Counted from the stretch's first letter, positions 24,899 through 35,076 are shown. The stretch: 64,000 bases of DNA from Ruegeria sp. THAF33 (GCF_009363615.1 NZ_CP045384.1:226501-290500); one strand, 5' to 3'. Notes: generated from the sequence alone by a model not told the origin. Program-made: numbers and translations.

Positions 24899-24911
24899 GG
24901 GATTTTAGGGT

Positions 24912-24919
24912 GTGATCAC
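24912..24919. promoter_or_regulatory. TCA operator, distal palindrome (within TGTGATCACA) at suc
   Basis: Extends to a perfect 10-bp palindrome, TGTGATCACA, at 24911-24920. Confidence 0.75.
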
Positions 24920-25040
24920 AAAATTTCTGATGTGGCAAAACGATTCGAAAAAACTGCGCAGCGTCAGAAAATCACATTCGAAAAAAGGGATTTGCGGCGT
25001 TTGCGCCAACATTTGCGACCGGGACATGCGCGGACCAAAA

Positions 25041-25066
25041 GAAAACCGGCCCTGAAACGGGCCGGT
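25041..25066 (-). terminator. Rho-independent terminator of mdh
   Basis: Stem ACCGGCCC (25045-25052) / GGGCCGGT (25059-25066), 6-base loop, followed on the minus strand by TTTTCTTTT. It lies 26 bases after the mdh stop. Confidence 0.88.
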
Positions 25067-25091
25067 CTGTTATTCGGAGTTCAGGGCTGTT

Positions 25092-26105
<1,014 letters not shown>

Positions 26106-26221
26106 TTAAAACGTCAATAGGCAAGAGTTCTGCGACGTGGCATACAACCGCATACTGTTTGCAGGCCCCGCTTTGATTGCGCTAAACGGCCTTTGAGACA
26201 AGCCAAAACCGGGACTGTCAC

Positions 26222-26977
26222 ATGTTCGAATTGAACTTGATGTTTTTTGCCGTGGCGATCCCTGCCGTGATCTTTGCCGGTATTTCAAAGGGCGGTTTCG
26301 GTTCCGGCGTGGCCTTTGCCTCGTCGTCGATTCTGGCCTTGATCCTGACGCCCGGGCAGGCTTTGGCCCTGATGCTGCCGATCTTGATGGTGATCGACGT
26401 GGCCACGTTGGGTCCCTATTGGAGGCGGTGGAGCTGGCCGGATTCCCGTCTGCTGATCCTTGGCGCCGTGCCCGGTGTGGCGATGGGTGCGTGGCTTTAT
26501 CGTGCAACAGATGATGATCTGTTGCGTCTGCTGATCGGTGGCATCTCGGTCGGGTTCGTAATCTGGCACATCGCGCAGTCGAAAGGGTGGGTGCGCGGGT
26601 TTGCCAGGCGACTGCCGCCGTCTTCCGGTTTATTTGCCGGGCTGGTCGCGGGTTTCACAAGTTTCGTCAGCCATGCCGGTGGCCCCCCGGCAGCGGTCTA
26701 TCTATTGTCGCAACGCCTGACGAAAACGGAATTTCAAGCCAGTACGGTACTGGTTTTCTGGGTGATCAATATCGCGAAATTCATACCTTATGCGTATCTG
26801 GGTATGTTCACATGGCAGACGTTATGGGCGGATTTGCTGCTGACACCCTTTGCGATCCTGGGGGCATGGCTGGGCGTCCGGGCACATTTCATGTTGTCCG
26901 AACGCCTGTTCTTCGGGCTTACCTATGTGCTGCTGACGCTCACCGGCAGCAAGCTGATCTGGGACGCGCTTACTTAA
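26222..26977 (+). CDS. TSUP (TauE/SafE) family permease
   Basis: A 251-residue membrane protein with about eight helices and the two half-domains of the TauE/SafE family: 'GISKGGFGSGVAFASS' near the N-terminus and 'TSFVSHAGGPPAAVYLLSQR' at mid-protein. Members export sulfite, sulfoacetate or other organosulfur anions. The particular substrate is unknown. It is divergent from mdh and meets a small convergent gene with no gap between stops. Confidence 0.88.
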   Translation: MFELNLMFFAVAIPAVIFAGISKGGFGSGVAFASSSILALILTPGQALALMLPILMVIDVATLGPYWRRWSWPDSRLLILGAVPGVAMGAWLYRATDDDLLRLLIGGISVGFVIWHIAQSKGWVRGFARRLPPSSGLFAGLVAGFTSFVSHAGGPPAAVYLLSQRLTKTEFQASTVLVFWVINIAKFIPYAYLGMFTWQTLWADLLLTPFAILGAWLGVRAHFMLSERLFFGLTYVLLTLTGSKLIWDALT

Positions 26978-27283
26978 TCAGGCATTGGGTGGCAGCGCCT
27001 CGGCCACCTCTTCAAAAGCCTGACCAGAAGCCACAAGGCAGGTGATCCCGTTGGGCAACGTCACCGTGATCGTCCAGCTGCCGGTTTCGTCCGAGGCAAA
27101 AAGCTCCATGACGGCGCCTTTCCGGACCAGTCCCAAACCCCTGCGCGTTTCACCATAGGACTCGTGCAACCGTTCCAATACAGCTTCTCTGGGCGCACAG
27201 TTTTGACCCTGAGCATGCACATGTTGCGCGACCAGGACCATGATCCCAAGCCCCATCGTCATCTTGAACACCGTCTTTTGCAT
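26978..27283 (-). CDS. Small secreted protein, unknown function
   Basis: A 101-residue protein with a Sec signal peptide (about residues 1-24, ending AQHVHAQG) and a mature domain with two Cys (NCAPREAV, ITCLVAS) that probably form a disulfide. 'LERLHESYGETRRGLGLV' followed by 'GSWTITVTLPNGITCLVASG' is a pattern I have seen in unnamed Rhodobacterales periplasmic proteins. Its stop touches the stop of the TSUP gene. No function assigned. Confidence 0.72.
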   Translation of the reverse strand: MQKTVFKMTMGLGIMVLVAQHVHAQGQNCAPREAVLERLHESYGETRRGLGLVRKGAVMELFASDETGSWTITVTLPNGITCLVASGQAFEEVAEALPPNA

Positions 27284-27454
27284 CCCGTACCCCTTTTTGA
27301 TTCCAACTGCCGATCAGGGTGGGTGGCAAGGGACGAAATCCGGTTAAGGGAACGCACGTTGCGTCGGGTTTGCTGCGGTGCGGCGATTTTGTGCTTGAAC
27401 TTTCCTGCAAAAAATGTCCCATTCCGCGCAACTTTATTTCAATAGGAGTGGTCC

Positions 27455-28312
27455 ATGGATCCTCGTCTGCGCCCCTATCGTTCGGTTCTCTACATTCCTG
27501 GCTCGAGGGACCGGGCCCTGGACAAGGCCCGTTCTTTGCCTGTGGATGCGATCATCTTCGATCTGGAAGATGCAGTTGCAGCGGACGAAAAAGAAAACGC
27601 TCGCGAAACGCTGAAAGGGGCCTTGGCCGCTGGGGGCTATGGTGCGCGGGTCAAGATCGTCCGGATCAATGGGCTGGACACCGAATGGGGGCGTGCCGAT
27701 GCCGAGGCGGTGCGCGACATGGATGCCGATGTTGTCCTGTTGCCCAAGGTGAATTCGGCGGCTGACGTGGATGCTCTGGCGGCGATCACCGGAGAATTGC
27801 CGATCTGGGCCATGATGGAAACGCCGCGCGGAATGCTGAACGCTGCCGAGATCGCCGCGCATCCGCTGATGGCCGGGTTCGTGATGGGAACAAACGATCT
27901 GGCCAAAGAACTGCAAACCCGCTTTCGTCCCGATCGCCTGCCGATGATGACTTCGCTGGGTCTGTGCCTGTTGGCCGCCAAGGCCGAAGGGCTGATCATC
28001 ATCGATGGCGTTTACAACGCTTTCAAGGATGCCGAGGGTCTGGCCGCCGAGTGTGCGCAGGGTCGCGACATGGGCTTTGACGGCAAAACTCTGATCCATC
28101 CGGCCCAGGTCGATGTGGCCAACACAGCCTTCGCACCATCGGATGACGAGATCGATCTGGCCCGCCGCCAAATTTCGGCATTCGAAGAGACCGAAGCGCA
28201 AGGGCAGGGTGTTGCCGTCGTGGATGGCAAGATCGTTGAAAACCTGCACGTTGCAACGGCCCGTGAAATTCTGGCAAAAGCAGAGGCGATTTCAGCTTTG
28301 CAAGCGGGGTAA
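27455..28312 (+). CDS. mcl2: (3S)-malyl-CoA thioesterase, CitE-like
   Basis: A 285-residue HpcH/HpaI-CitE family TIM-barrel enzyme. 'FRSVLYIPGS'-type start (YRSVLYIPGSRDRALDKARS), 'DAIIFDLEDAVAADEK' metal/CoA site and 'GFDGKTLIHPAQ' are present. It is shorter than the malyl-CoA lyase Mcl1 and matches the Mcl2 form known from Rhodobacter sphaeroides, which hydrolyses (3S)-malyl-CoA to malate in the ethylmalonyl-CoA pathway. GGAG lies 7 bases upstream. Three genes later comes mch, another enzyme of the same pathway. Confidence 0.9.
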   Translation: MDPRLRPYRSVLYIPGSRDRALDKARSLPVDAIIFDLEDAVAADEKENARETLKGALAAGGYGARVKIVRINGLDTEWGRADAEAVRDMDADVVLLPKVNSAADVDALAAITGELPIWAMMETPRGMLNAAEIAAHPLMAGFVMGTNDLAKELQTRFRPDRLPMMTSLGLCLLAAKAEGLIIIDGVYNAFKDAEGLAAECAQGRDMGFDGKTLIHPAQVDVANTAFAPSDDEIDLARRQISAFEETEAQGQGVAVVDGKIVENLHVATAREILAKAEAISALQAG

Positions 28313-28318
28313 GCCAGC

Positions 28319-28873
28319 ATGGGCTTTGTTCTTCTTATTTTAGGCGTGGCGCTGTGGTGGGCCGCGCATCTGTTCAAACGCGTGGCACCTGAACGCCGCG
28401 CCGCGATGGGCGACGGGGGCAAGGGGGCAGTAGCCCTGGCGCTGGTCGCGTCGATCCTGTTGATGGTGTTCGGCTATCGCATGACCGACTTCATTTATGT
28501 CTGGGCACCGCCGACCTTTCTGATTCACGTCAATAATCTGTTGGTTCTGATCGCGATCTTCATGATGAGCCCCGCGGGCACCAAAGGCCGGGTGCTGAAC
28601 AAGCTTCGCCATCCGATGCTGGGTGGATTCAAGCTGTGGGCCTTTGCGCATTTGCTGGTAAACGGAGATCTGGCCTCGATCATCCTGTTCGGCGGTCTTC
28701 TGGCATGGGCCGTGGTCGAAGTAGTTGTGATCAACAAGGCCGAACCCGACTGGACGCCCAGTGAGCCGGGTACCTATGGCAAGGATGCGATGTTCTTTGT
28801 GGCGTCGATCGTGCTGCTGGGGGTTATCGGATATATCCACGGCCTGGTCGGTCCGTCTCCGTTTGGCTCATGA
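28319..28873 (+). CDS. NnrU family membrane protein
   Basis: A 184-residue protein with five or six membrane helices. 'LRHPMLGGFKLWAFAHLLVN GD' is the family landmark; NnrU proteins were first linked to nitric oxide reduction genes, and relatives of this family include zeta-carotene isomerase-like proteins with haem. Here it sits 6 bases after mcl2 in a carbon-assimilation cluster, with no denitrification genes nearby, so the name should not be taken as function. Confidence 0.87.
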   Translation: MGFVLLILGVALWWAAHLFKRVAPERRAAMGDGGKGAVALALVASILLMVFGYRMTDFIYVWAPPTFLIHVNNLLVLIAIFMMSPAGTKGRVLNKLRHPMLGGFKLWAFAHLLVNGDLASIILFGGLLAWAVVEVVVINKAEPDWTPSEPGTYGKDAMFFVASIVLLGVIGYIHGLVGPSPFGS

Positions 28874-28885
28874 GGACCTGACCCC

Positions 28886-29092
28886 ATGGCGAAACTCTAT
28901 CGTTTGTTGACCGAAGAAGACACGTCAGCCTTCTGCCACAAGGTGTCAGATGCGCTGGCGAAGGGATGGGAGCTGTACGGCGACCCGTCCTATGCCTTCG
29001 ACTCAGCCAACAATGTAATGCGGTGTGCGCAGGCTGTGACCAAAGAGGTCGAAGCCGACTATTCCCCCGACATGAAACTGGGACAGCAGTAA
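28886..29092 (+). CDS. DUF1737 domain protein
   Basis: A 68-residue soluble protein. 'LYRLLTEEDTSAFCHKVSDAL AKGWELYGDPSYAFD' is the DUF1737 pattern (usually 'W.LyG.Psl'). Function unknown. It lies between nnrU and mch; its TAA shares a base with the mch ATG, so translation is coupled. Confidence 0.85.
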   Translation: MAKLYRLLTEEDTSAFCHKVSDALAKGWELYGDPSYAFDSANNVMRCAQAVTKEVEADYSPDMKLGQQ

Positions 29093-30120
29093 TGGTAAAA
29101 ACAAATCCGGGTCGATTTTTCGAGGATTATTCCGTAGGGCAGGTGTTGCAACACGCCGTGCCGCGCACAGTGACCGAGGGGGAACGCGGTTTGTATCATG
29201 CGCTTTATCCCGCGCGTCACGCGCTGTATTCCTCGGACGAATTTGCCCGGGATTGCGGTTTGCCGGAAAGTCCGCTTGATGATCTGGCGGCGTTTCATCT
29301 GGTTTTCGGTAAAACGGTTCCGGATGTCTCATTGAACGCGGTTGCCAACCTTGGCTATGGCGAAGGCCGTTGGCTGAAACCCGTCTACGCCGGTGATACC
29401 CTGCGATCTGTATCCGAGGTTATTGGCGTCAAACAGAATTCCAACGGGAAAACAGGTGTCGTCTGGGTCCGCACCCGTGGTTTGAACCAATTGGACGAAG
29501 TCGTCATCGAATATGTCCGTTGGGTGATGGTGCGCAAGGCAGACGTGAATGCGCCAGCGCCCGAAACGGTTGTTCCCGAATTGAAGAAGGCCTTGACGCC
29601 CCAGGATCTGATCGTGCCCGAAGGTCTGGATTTCTCGAATTACGATTTCGCTTTGGCCGGTGAAGCGCATCGTTGGGGCGATTATGAAATCGGAGAGAAA
29701 ATCGACCACGTGGACGGCGTCACCGTGGAAGAGGCCGAACACATGCTGGCCACGCGATTGTGGCAGAACACCGCCAAGGTGCATTTCGACCTGACGTTCC
29801 GCCCGGAAGGCAGGTTGATCTATGGCGGGCACGTGATCTCGATGGCGCGGACATTGTCGTTCAATGGGCTTGCGAACGCGCAGATGATTGTCGGCCTGAA
29901 TGGCGGCGCGCATGCCAACCCGTGTTTCGCGGGCGACACGATCAAGGCCTGGTCCGAAGTTCTGGATAAGGCAGAAACCGGTGTTCCCGGCGTGGGTGCG
30001 ATCCGCCTGCGTCTGGTGGCGACAAAGGGTGGCGATCCGTTCGTTTTGAAGAATGACGAGGGCCGGTATTTGCCGGATGTGCTTCTGGACCTCGACTATT
30101 GGGCGCTCATGCCGCAATAG
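29092..30120 (+). CDS. mch: Mesaconyl-CoA hydratase (beta-methylmalyl-CoA dehydratase)
   Basis: A 342-residue double hot-dog (MaoC-like) hydratase that interconverts mesaconyl-CoA and beta-methylmalyl-CoA in the ethylmalonyl-CoA pathway. It starts MVKTNPGRFFEDYSVGQVLQ, as the Rhodobacter enzyme does, and the second hot-dog domain shows 'DFALAGEAHRWGDYEIGEKI' and 'THxxN'-like 'LWQNTAKVHFD'. Length equals the known Mch. The ATG overlaps the preceding stop by one base. The pairing with mcl2 upstream supports the assignment. Confidence 0.92.
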   Translation: MVKTNPGRFFEDYSVGQVLQHAVPRTVTEGERGLYHALYPARHALYSSDEFARDCGLPESPLDDLAAFHLVFGKTVPDVSLNAVANLGYGEGRWLKPVYAGDTLRSVSEVIGVKQNSNGKTGVVWVRTRGLNQLDEVVIEYVRWVMVRKADVNAPAPETVVPELKKALTPQDLIVPEGLDFSNYDFALAGEAHRWGDYEIGEKIDHVDGVTVEEAEHMLATRLWQNTAKVHFDLTFRPEGRLIYGGHVISMARTLSFNGLANAQMIVGLNGGAHANPCFAGDTIKAWSEVLDKAETGVPGVGAIRLRLVATKGGDPFVLKNDEGRYLPDVLLDLDYWALMPQ

Positions 30121-30150
30121 GCGTGCTGACGGTAATGTGAGCCATTCGCG

Positions 30151-30172
30151 TGCAAGCCGTGCTAGGCTTGCA
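30151..30172 (+). repeat. Hairpin immediately before the DUF1194 start
   Basis: Perfect 8-bp inverted repeat TGCAAGCC (30151-30158) / GGCTTGCA (30165-30172), 6-base loop, ending two bases before the ATG at 30175. No T run follows. Confidence 0.7.
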
Positions 30173-30174
30173 AC

Positions 30175-30837
30175 ATGCATATTCTGCGCGCGATATTGAC
30201 CAGCGTTTGTCTGGCGCCGGCGGCTCAGGCCTGCGATCTGGCGCTGGCCCTGGCGGTTGACGTTTCCGGCTCTGTCGACGCCAGCGAGTTTCGTATCCAG
30301 ATGGACGGGCTGGCCGCTGGTCTGCGTGACCCGATCGTGTCCGAGGCATTGGTTCGTGGTCAGGCGCAGTTGATGCTGGTGCAATGGACCGGGTCGTCGC
30401 GCCAGCAGGTCACGATCCCCTGGACCCGAGTTGACAGTTTCGCGGCGCTGGATCGTTTTGCCGATCAGGTTGCCGAAGATCCACGCATCTGGCGGAACTT
30501 CTCGACAGCGATTGGCGAGGCGCTGCACACGACGCTGGACGCATTTGAGTCCGTTTCCGATTGCAAACGGCGACTGATCGATCTGTCCGGGGACGGCGTA
30601 TCCAATGAAGGCGTCGAACCGACGCAAGTTCACGCGGCTTTGCGCAACCGCGGCATTGTCGTCAATGCGTTGGCCATCGAAGAAAGTGAACCGGACCTGA
30701 CGGCCTATTTCTTTGAGAATGTCATCGTGGGCGAAGGCGCTTTTGTCGTTTCGGCCTCGGGCTTCGCGGACTACCCGGAACGAATTCGCAAGAAACTGCT
30801 GCGCGAAGTGACGCAGCAAACGGCAGGCCTGAAATGA
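30175..30837 (+). CDS. DUF1194 secreted von Willebrand factor A-like protein
   Basis: A 220-residue protein with a signal peptide (residues 1-20, cleavage after AQA) followed by a VWA domain: MIDAS motif DVSGSVDASEF, 'STAIGEALHTTLDAF' and 'RLIDLSGDGVSNEG'. DUF1194 proteins are exported in Rhodobacterales; function unknown, probably metal-dependent protein binding. The signal peptide fixes the start, yet no SD is visible and a hairpin occupies that position. It ends the mcl2-mch cluster. Confidence 0.85.
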   Translation: MHILRAILTSVCLAPAAQACDLALALAVDVSGSVDASEFRIQMDGLAAGLRDPIVSEALVRGQAQLMLVQWTGSSRQQVTIPWTRVDSFAALDRFADQVAEDPRIWRNFSTAIGEALHTTLDAFESVSDCKRRLIDLSGDGVSNEGVEPTQVHAALRNRGIVVNALAIEESEPDLTAYFFENVIVGEGAFVVSASGFADYPERIRKKLLREVTQQTAGLK

Positions 30838-30851
30838 CAGTCAGGAGATTC

Positions 30852-30859
30852 GTGATCAC
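30852..30859. promoter_or_regulatory. TCA operator, additional upstream palindrome (GTGATCAC) at sdh
   Basis: Perfect 8-bp palindrome, 57 bp upstream of the sdh pair. Confidence 0.6.
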
Positions 30860-30908
30860 ATGCCTTTGGTCTTGAAATCGCTAACATTGATGAAGGGGAA
30901 TGTTAAAT

Positions 30909-30916
30909 GTGATCAC
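30909..30916. promoter_or_regulatory. TCA operator, distal palindrome of the sdh pair
   Basis: GTGATCAC, exactly 21 bp from its partner at 30930, the same spacing as at suc. Confidence 0.75.
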
Positions 30917-30929
30917 GACAATATTTTGT

Positions 30930-30937
30930 GTGATCAC
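30930..30937. promoter_or_regulatory. TCA operator, proximal palindrome of the sdh pair
   Basis: GTGATCAC within TGTGATCACA (30929-30938), 115 bases before the sdhC start; at suc the distance is 108. Confidence 0.75.
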
Positions 30938-31051
30938 ATACCGGAATAATCCGTCAAATTGCGCTGAATTTAGTGGTTTTTGCACCCGCAGCACGTGACA
31001 GTGTCGCAAAAAACAGTAAAACGTTCGGTAGCCAACCGAAAAGGAGCCGCC

Positions 31052-31438
31052 ATGGCCGATGTAAATCGGGGCAACCGCCCACTTTCGCCGCACCTGTCGA
31101 TCTATCGTCCACAGCTGACGTCGGTCACATCCATCCTGACACGCATCACCGGAAACGCGCTACTGCTGGCGGCGCTGCTGATCGTCTGGTGGTTTCTGGC
31201 CGCAGCAACGTCGCCCGAGGCCTTCGCCGTTGCGAACGGAGTGATTACTTCGGTGCTTGGCGATCTGGTGATGGCTCTGTCCGTTTGGGGTCTTTGGTAT
31301 CACACGCTGGCCGGTGTACGGCACCTGATCTGGGACAATGCGATTGGGCTGGACCTTCCCACAGCGACAAAGCTGGGCTGGGCCGTCGTCATCGGATCGG
31401 TCGTGCTGACCCTTCTGACCCTTGTCATCGTCGCGTGA
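31052..31438 (+). CDS. sdhC: Succinate dehydrogenase cytochrome b556 subunit
   Basis: A 128-residue membrane anchor with three helices. 'RPLSPHLSIYRPQLTSVTSI' is the family N-terminal signature for quinone binding, and 'WYHTLAGVRHLIWD' carries the haem-ligand His (about residue 88). AAGGAG lies 5 bases before the chosen ATG. It is the first gene of the sdh operon, preceded by the GTGATCAC operator pair. Confidence 0.95.
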   Translation: MADVNRGNRPLSPHLSIYRPQLTSVTSILTRITGNALLLAALLIVWWFLAAATSPEAFAVANGVITSVLGDLVMALSVWGLWYHTLAGVRHLIWDNAIGLDLPTATKLGWAVVIGSVVLTLLTLVIVA

Positions 31439-31451
31439 TTGGAGGCCTTAC

Positions 31452-31823
31452 ATGCGTTATCTGACCGACCGCAAACGCGCCGCTGGCCTTGGCTCGGCGA
31501 AATCCGGCACCGCTCATTTCTGGGCGATGAAAGTCAGCTCGGTGGCTCTGCTGATCCTTGTGCCTTTGTTTGTTTTCACCTTCGGCCCGGTTCTGGGTCA
31601 GCCGTTTGACGTGGTACTTGAATACTACTCGCGGCCCTTCCCGGCCATCGTGGCAGCACTGACGCTGGCGGTTGGCTTCAAACACTTCGCAGACGGTGCG
31701 CAGGTGATGCTTGAAGACTATGTTCACGGCACGCTTGAGAAGGTCCTGATCATTCTGGTGACCTGCCTGTCCTACGGTGCGGCCGCGGCCGGCATCTTCG
31801 CCATCGCGCGCATTGCCCTTTAA
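31452..31823 (+). CDS. sdhD: Succinate dehydrogenase membrane anchor subunit
   Basis: A 123-residue protein with three membrane helices and 'FKHFADGAQVMLEDYVHG', holding a conserved His near the haem and the Asp-Tyr pair of the quinone site. GGAGG at 31441-31445 lies 6 bases before the ATG. With SdhC it anchors the SdhAB catalytic dimer in the inner membrane. Confidence 0.93.
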   Translation: MRYLTDRKRAAGLGSAKSGTAHFWAMKVSSVALLILVPLFVFTFGPVLGQPFDVVLEYYSRPFPAIVAALTLAVGFKHFADGAQVMLEDYVHGTLEKVLIILVTCLSYGAAAAGIFAIARIAL

Positions 31824-31841
31824 TTCCCGGAGCTGAAAGAA

Positions 31842-33647
31842 ATGGCTGCATACGAATACGAAACGCATGAATATGACGTGGTCGTTGTCGGCGCCGGTGG
31901 GGCCGGTCTGCGGGCGACATTGGGTATGGCGGAACAAGGCCTGCGTACGGCCTGCGTGACCAAGGTTTTCCCAACCCGTTCTCATACCGTGGCTGCACAG
32001 GGTGGCATTGCCGCGTCGCTGTCGAATATGGGCCCCGATCATTGGCAATGGCACATGTACGATACTGTCAAGGGCTCGGACTGGTTGGGCGATACCGACG
32101 CGATGGAGTACCTTGCCCGCGAGGCGCCAAAGGCGGTCTACGAGCTGGAGCACTATGGCGTTCCGTTCAGCCGGACGGAAGAGGGCAAGATTTATCAGCG
32201 CCCCTTCGGTGGACACACTACTGAATTCGGAGAAGGTCCTGCGGTACAGCGCACCTGTGCAGCCGCCGACCGGACCGGCCACGCGATTCTGCATACTCTG
32301 TACGGGCAGTCGCTGAAGAACAACGCCGAGTTCTATATCGAATACTTCGCCATCGACCTGATCATGTCCGAAGACGGTCAGTGTCAGGGTGTCGTCTGCT
32401 GGAAGCTGGACGATGGCACCATGCATGTCTTCAACGCCAAGATGGTGGTGCTGGCTACGGGTGGCTATGGCCGTGCCTATTTCAGTGCGACCTCGGCCCA
32501 TACCTGCACAGGTGATGGCGGCGGCATGGTGGCCCGTGCTGGGCTGGCCTTGCAGGATATGGAATTCGTTCAGTTCCACCCCACAGGCATCTACGGTTCA
32601 GGCTGTCTGATCACCGAAGGTGCGCGCGGCGAAGGCGGGTATCTGACAAACTCGGAAGGTGAACGGTTCATGGAGCGCTATGCGCCCCAGTACAAGGACC
32701 TCGCACCGCGCGATTACGTTTCGCGCTCGATGACCATGGAAATCCGCGAGGGACGTGGCGTAGGGGCCGAAGGGGATCACATTCACCTGAACCTCAGCCA
32801 CTTGCCTGCCGAGGCTCTGGCGGAGCGCCTGCCCGGCATCTCGGAAAGCGCCAAGATTTTTGCGGGTGTGGATGTCACGAAGGAACCGATCCCGGTTCTG
32901 CCCACCGTGCATTACAACATGGGCGGTATCCCCACGAACTATTGGGGTGAGGTTCTGAACCCGACTGCCGACGATCCGACTGCGGTTGTTCCCGGTTTGA
33001 TGGCCGTTGGCGAAGCCGGTTGTGCCTCGGTCCACGGTGCGAACCGACTGGGGTCGAACTCGCTGATTGACCTTGTGGTCTTTGGCAGGGCGGCAGCGAT
33101 CCGGGCTGGCAAGGTTGTCGACGCCGAATCCCCCAACCCGGTTCTGAACCAGGCGTCGGTCGACAAGGCGTTTGACCGTTTTGATGCGGTGCGTAACGCC
33201 AGCGGTTCAATCCCAACCGCCGATCTTCGGCTTGAGATGCAAAAGACCATGCAGGCGGACGCGGCCGTGTTCCGAACCGCCAAGACCATGGCCGAAGGCG
33301 TCGAGAAGATGACGGCGATTGCCGCAAAGATGGACGACCTGAAGGTCACAGACCGTTCATTGGTCTGGAACAGCGATCTGATGGAAACCCTTGAACTGAC
33401 GAACCTGATGCCAAACGCGCTTGCCACCATCGTCGGCGCCGAGGCCCGCAAGGAATCCCGAGGGGCCCACGCGCATGAGGACTTCAGCGAGCGTGATGAC
33501 GAAAACTGGCGTGTTCACACGGTCAGCCGGGTTGAGGGCAGCAAGGTTGAGCTCAGCTATCGTCCGGTCATCGTTGATCCGCTGACGACCGAGGACCAAG
33601 GCGGTATCAGCTTGCAGAAAATCGCGCCCAAAGCGCGGACGTTCTAA
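31842..33647 (+). CDS. sdhA: Succinate dehydrogenase flavoprotein subunit
   Basis: A 601-residue FAD protein that oxidises succinate to fumarate. '[20 protein letters not shown]' is the FAD-binding loop; '[15 protein letters not shown]' contains the His that links FAD covalently (about residue 47); '[20 protein letters not shown]' and the active-site '[11 protein letters not shown]' Arg are present. Standard length. Unlike most sdhCDAB operons, it is followed by two unrelated genes before sdhB. Confidence 0.97.
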   Translation: MAAYEYETHEYDVVVVGAGGAGLRATLGMAEQGLRTACVTKVFPTRSHTVAAQGGIAASLSNMGPDHWQWHMYDTVKGSDWLGDTDAMEYLAREAPKAVYELEHYGVPFSRTEEGKIYQRPFGGHTTEFGEGPAVQRTCAAADRTGHAILHTLYGQSLKNNAEFYIEYFAIDLIMSEDGQCQGVVCWKLDDGTMHVFNAKMVVLATGGYGRAYFSATSAHTCTGDGGGMVARAGLALQDMEFVQFHPTGIYGSGCLITEGARGEGGYLTNSEGERFMERYAPQYKDLAPRDYVSRSMTMEIREGRGVGAEGDHIHLNLSHLPAEALAERLPGISESAKIFAGVDVTKEPIPVLPTVHYNMGGIPTNYWGEVLNPTADDPTAVVPGLMAVGEAGCASVHGANRLGSNSLIDLVVFGRAAAIRAGKVVDAESPNPVLNQASVDKAFDRFDAVRNASGSIPTADLRLEMQKTMQADAAVFRTAKTMAEGVEKMTAIAAKMDDLKVTDRSLVWNSDLMETLELTNLMPNALATIVGAEARKESRGAHAHEDFSERDDENWRVHTVSRVEGSKVELSYRPVIVDPLTTEDQGGISLQKIAPKARTF

Positions 33648-33671
33648 AGGCTGGTCAGGAACAGGGGCGAG

Positions 33672-34271
33672 ATGGCAGAGTTTTCTTCGACCGATTATTG
33701 GCAACGCCGATATGAGCGCGGCAAGACCTCGGGAGCGGGGTCTTACGGGCGTCTTGCCGTCTACAAAGCGAATTTCATCAACACGATGGTCGAGATGGAA
33801 GGCGTGGACTCGGTTGTAGAATTGGGATCGGGCGACGGAAATCAGGCGCAATTGTTTGATATCCCGAAATATACCGGTCTTGATGTCTCGGACCTCTGCG
33901 TTCGTCGCTGCAACGAAGTTTTTCGATCCCGCCCCAATTGGGTGTTCAAAAACGCCGATTCCGAGGTTGAGCCGCATGACGTTTCTCTTTCGCTGGATGT
34001 CATTTATCATCTGACCGAAGACAGCGTTTTCGAGAACTACATGCGGCGGTTGTTCGGGCTGGCAAAGCGTTTTGTCGTTATCTATTCGTCTGATTTTGAC
34101 CAGAACCCTTCCAACCAGCATGTGCGCCATCGCCCGTATTCCCTGTGGGTTGAAGAATTCATGTCCGGCTGGCAGCTCTATTGTGAAGAAGAGAACCCGT
34201 TTGCCGTCAAAGGGCATGCGCATGCCTCAAAGAACAGCTTTGCCGCGTTCAAAGTGTTCGAGCGGAGTTGA
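33672..34271 (+). CDS. Class I SAM-dependent methyltransferase, inserted between sdhA and sdhB
   Basis: A 199-residue soluble protein. Motif I 'VVELGSGDGNQAQLF' (about 48-62), an acidic loop 'YTGLDVSD' and 'VSLSLDVIYHLTEDSVFENY' (motif II region) mark the Rossmann methyltransferase fold. 'STDYWQRRYERGKTSGAGSYG' at the N-terminus is common in small methyltransferases of glycan clusters. Target unknown. It lies 24 bases after sdhA in the same direction, so it should be transcribed with the sdh operon. Confidence 0.88.
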   Translation: MAEFSSTDYWQRRYERGKTSGAGSYGRLAVYKANFINTMVEMEGVDSVVELGSGDGNQAQLFDIPKYTGLDVSDLCVRRCNEVFRSRPNWVFKNADSEVEPHDVSLSLDVIYHLTEDSVFENYMRRLFGLAKRFVVIYSSDFDQNPSNQHVRHRPYSLWVEEFMSGWQLYCEEENPFAVKGHAHASKNSFAAFKVFERS

Positions 34272-34418
34272 ACGTGTGACTGGCGTAAGCACCATATCGA
34301 CCCGGGAAGCCAAACAAGCCGCTTTTGATCCTGTCACATGCCGGAAGGGCGCTCAAAAAAGCGCAAGTCATGGTGAATTTCCAAGCGCATCGCGGTATAT
34401 GCCTTGCTGGTGCTTGCA

Positions 34419-35045
34419 ATGACGGTCGAGAAACTCCAATCCGGGCAAAGCGATCCCAAGATCATCCTGATCGGCTTGAACCGCTGTGCGACGACCTCGT
34501 TTCACAAGCTGTTTCAGAACAACGGGATTCCTTCGGTGCATTGGGAAGATGAACAGGGTCTAAACCTTGCACACCGCATGGTAACCAATATTGCCATGGG
34601 GCGCAGACCGCTGGATGGGTTCGGTGCCGTCCGGGCCTTCACCGATATCGCCTTTGTCAATTCGCGCTTCATGCTGGACGGCGCGCGGTTCTTTCGAGAG
34701 CTGCACGCGGCTTACCCCGACGCCTATTTCTTGCTGAACACGCGCAATCGCGATGACTGGATCGCATCACGTGCCAACCATTCCGGCGGTAGGTACCTAG
34801 AGCGATGCTGCAAGGCCAATGGACAGACGGCCGACGAGGTAAAACGGGGCTGGGCGCGTATGTATGACGTGCACCATTCCGAGGTCGAAGCTTTCTTTGA
34901 CGACAACCCGCGCTTTCTGCGCTTTGATATCGACAGGGACGATCCGCAAAGCTTTGCGGATTGGCTTTCGCCGGATTTCGACGTGAACATCGCCCATTGG
35001 GGGCATTATAACCGAGGGGCGTCTGAATGCGCCCGGACAGGCTGA
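34419..35045 (+). CDS. Sulfotransferase family protein, inserted between sdhA and sdhB
   Basis: A 208-residue P-loop protein. '[20 protein letters not shown]' near the N-terminus is the PAPS 5'-phosphosulfate loop of bacterial sulfotransferases; '[17 protein letters not shown]' holds the 3'-phosphate-binding Arg. It may sulfate a glycan or lipid. The ATG at 34419 is preferred over a TTG 15 bases earlier. A 147-base gap with no evident gene separates it from the methyltransferase; sdhB starts 31 bases later. Confidence 0.82.
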   Translation: MTVEKLQSGQSDPKIILIGLNRCATTSFHKLFQNNGIPSVHWEDEQGLNLAHRMVTNIAMGRRPLDGFGAVRAFTDIAFVNSRFMLDGARFFRELHAAYPDAYFLLNTRNRDDWIASRANHSGGRYLERCCKANGQTADEVKRGWARMYDVHHSEVEAFFDDNPRFLRFDIDRDDPQSFADWLSPDFDVNIAHWGHYNRGASECARTG

Positions 35046-35076
35046 AAGGCGGCCTTGTGCTGAATGGAGAATTGAC

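Larger units (their letters stand above)
24783..25040 (-). promoter_or_regulatory. Promoter region of the suc operon
   Basis: No coding potential. The region is AT-rich compared with its surroundings and contains the operator pair at 24891-24919. The start codon of sucC lies at 24782, so the nearer palindrome is 108 bases upstream. Confidence 0.65.

Noticed and set aside
28319..28873. Denitrification role for the NnrU-like gene
   Set aside because: No nitric oxide or nitrite reductase genes are nearby; the family name is historical and context points to carbon metabolism.
29329..30819. A 496-codon antisense frame over mch and DUF1194
   Set aside because: It spans two well-supported genes in the opposite direction and shows no recognisable domain.
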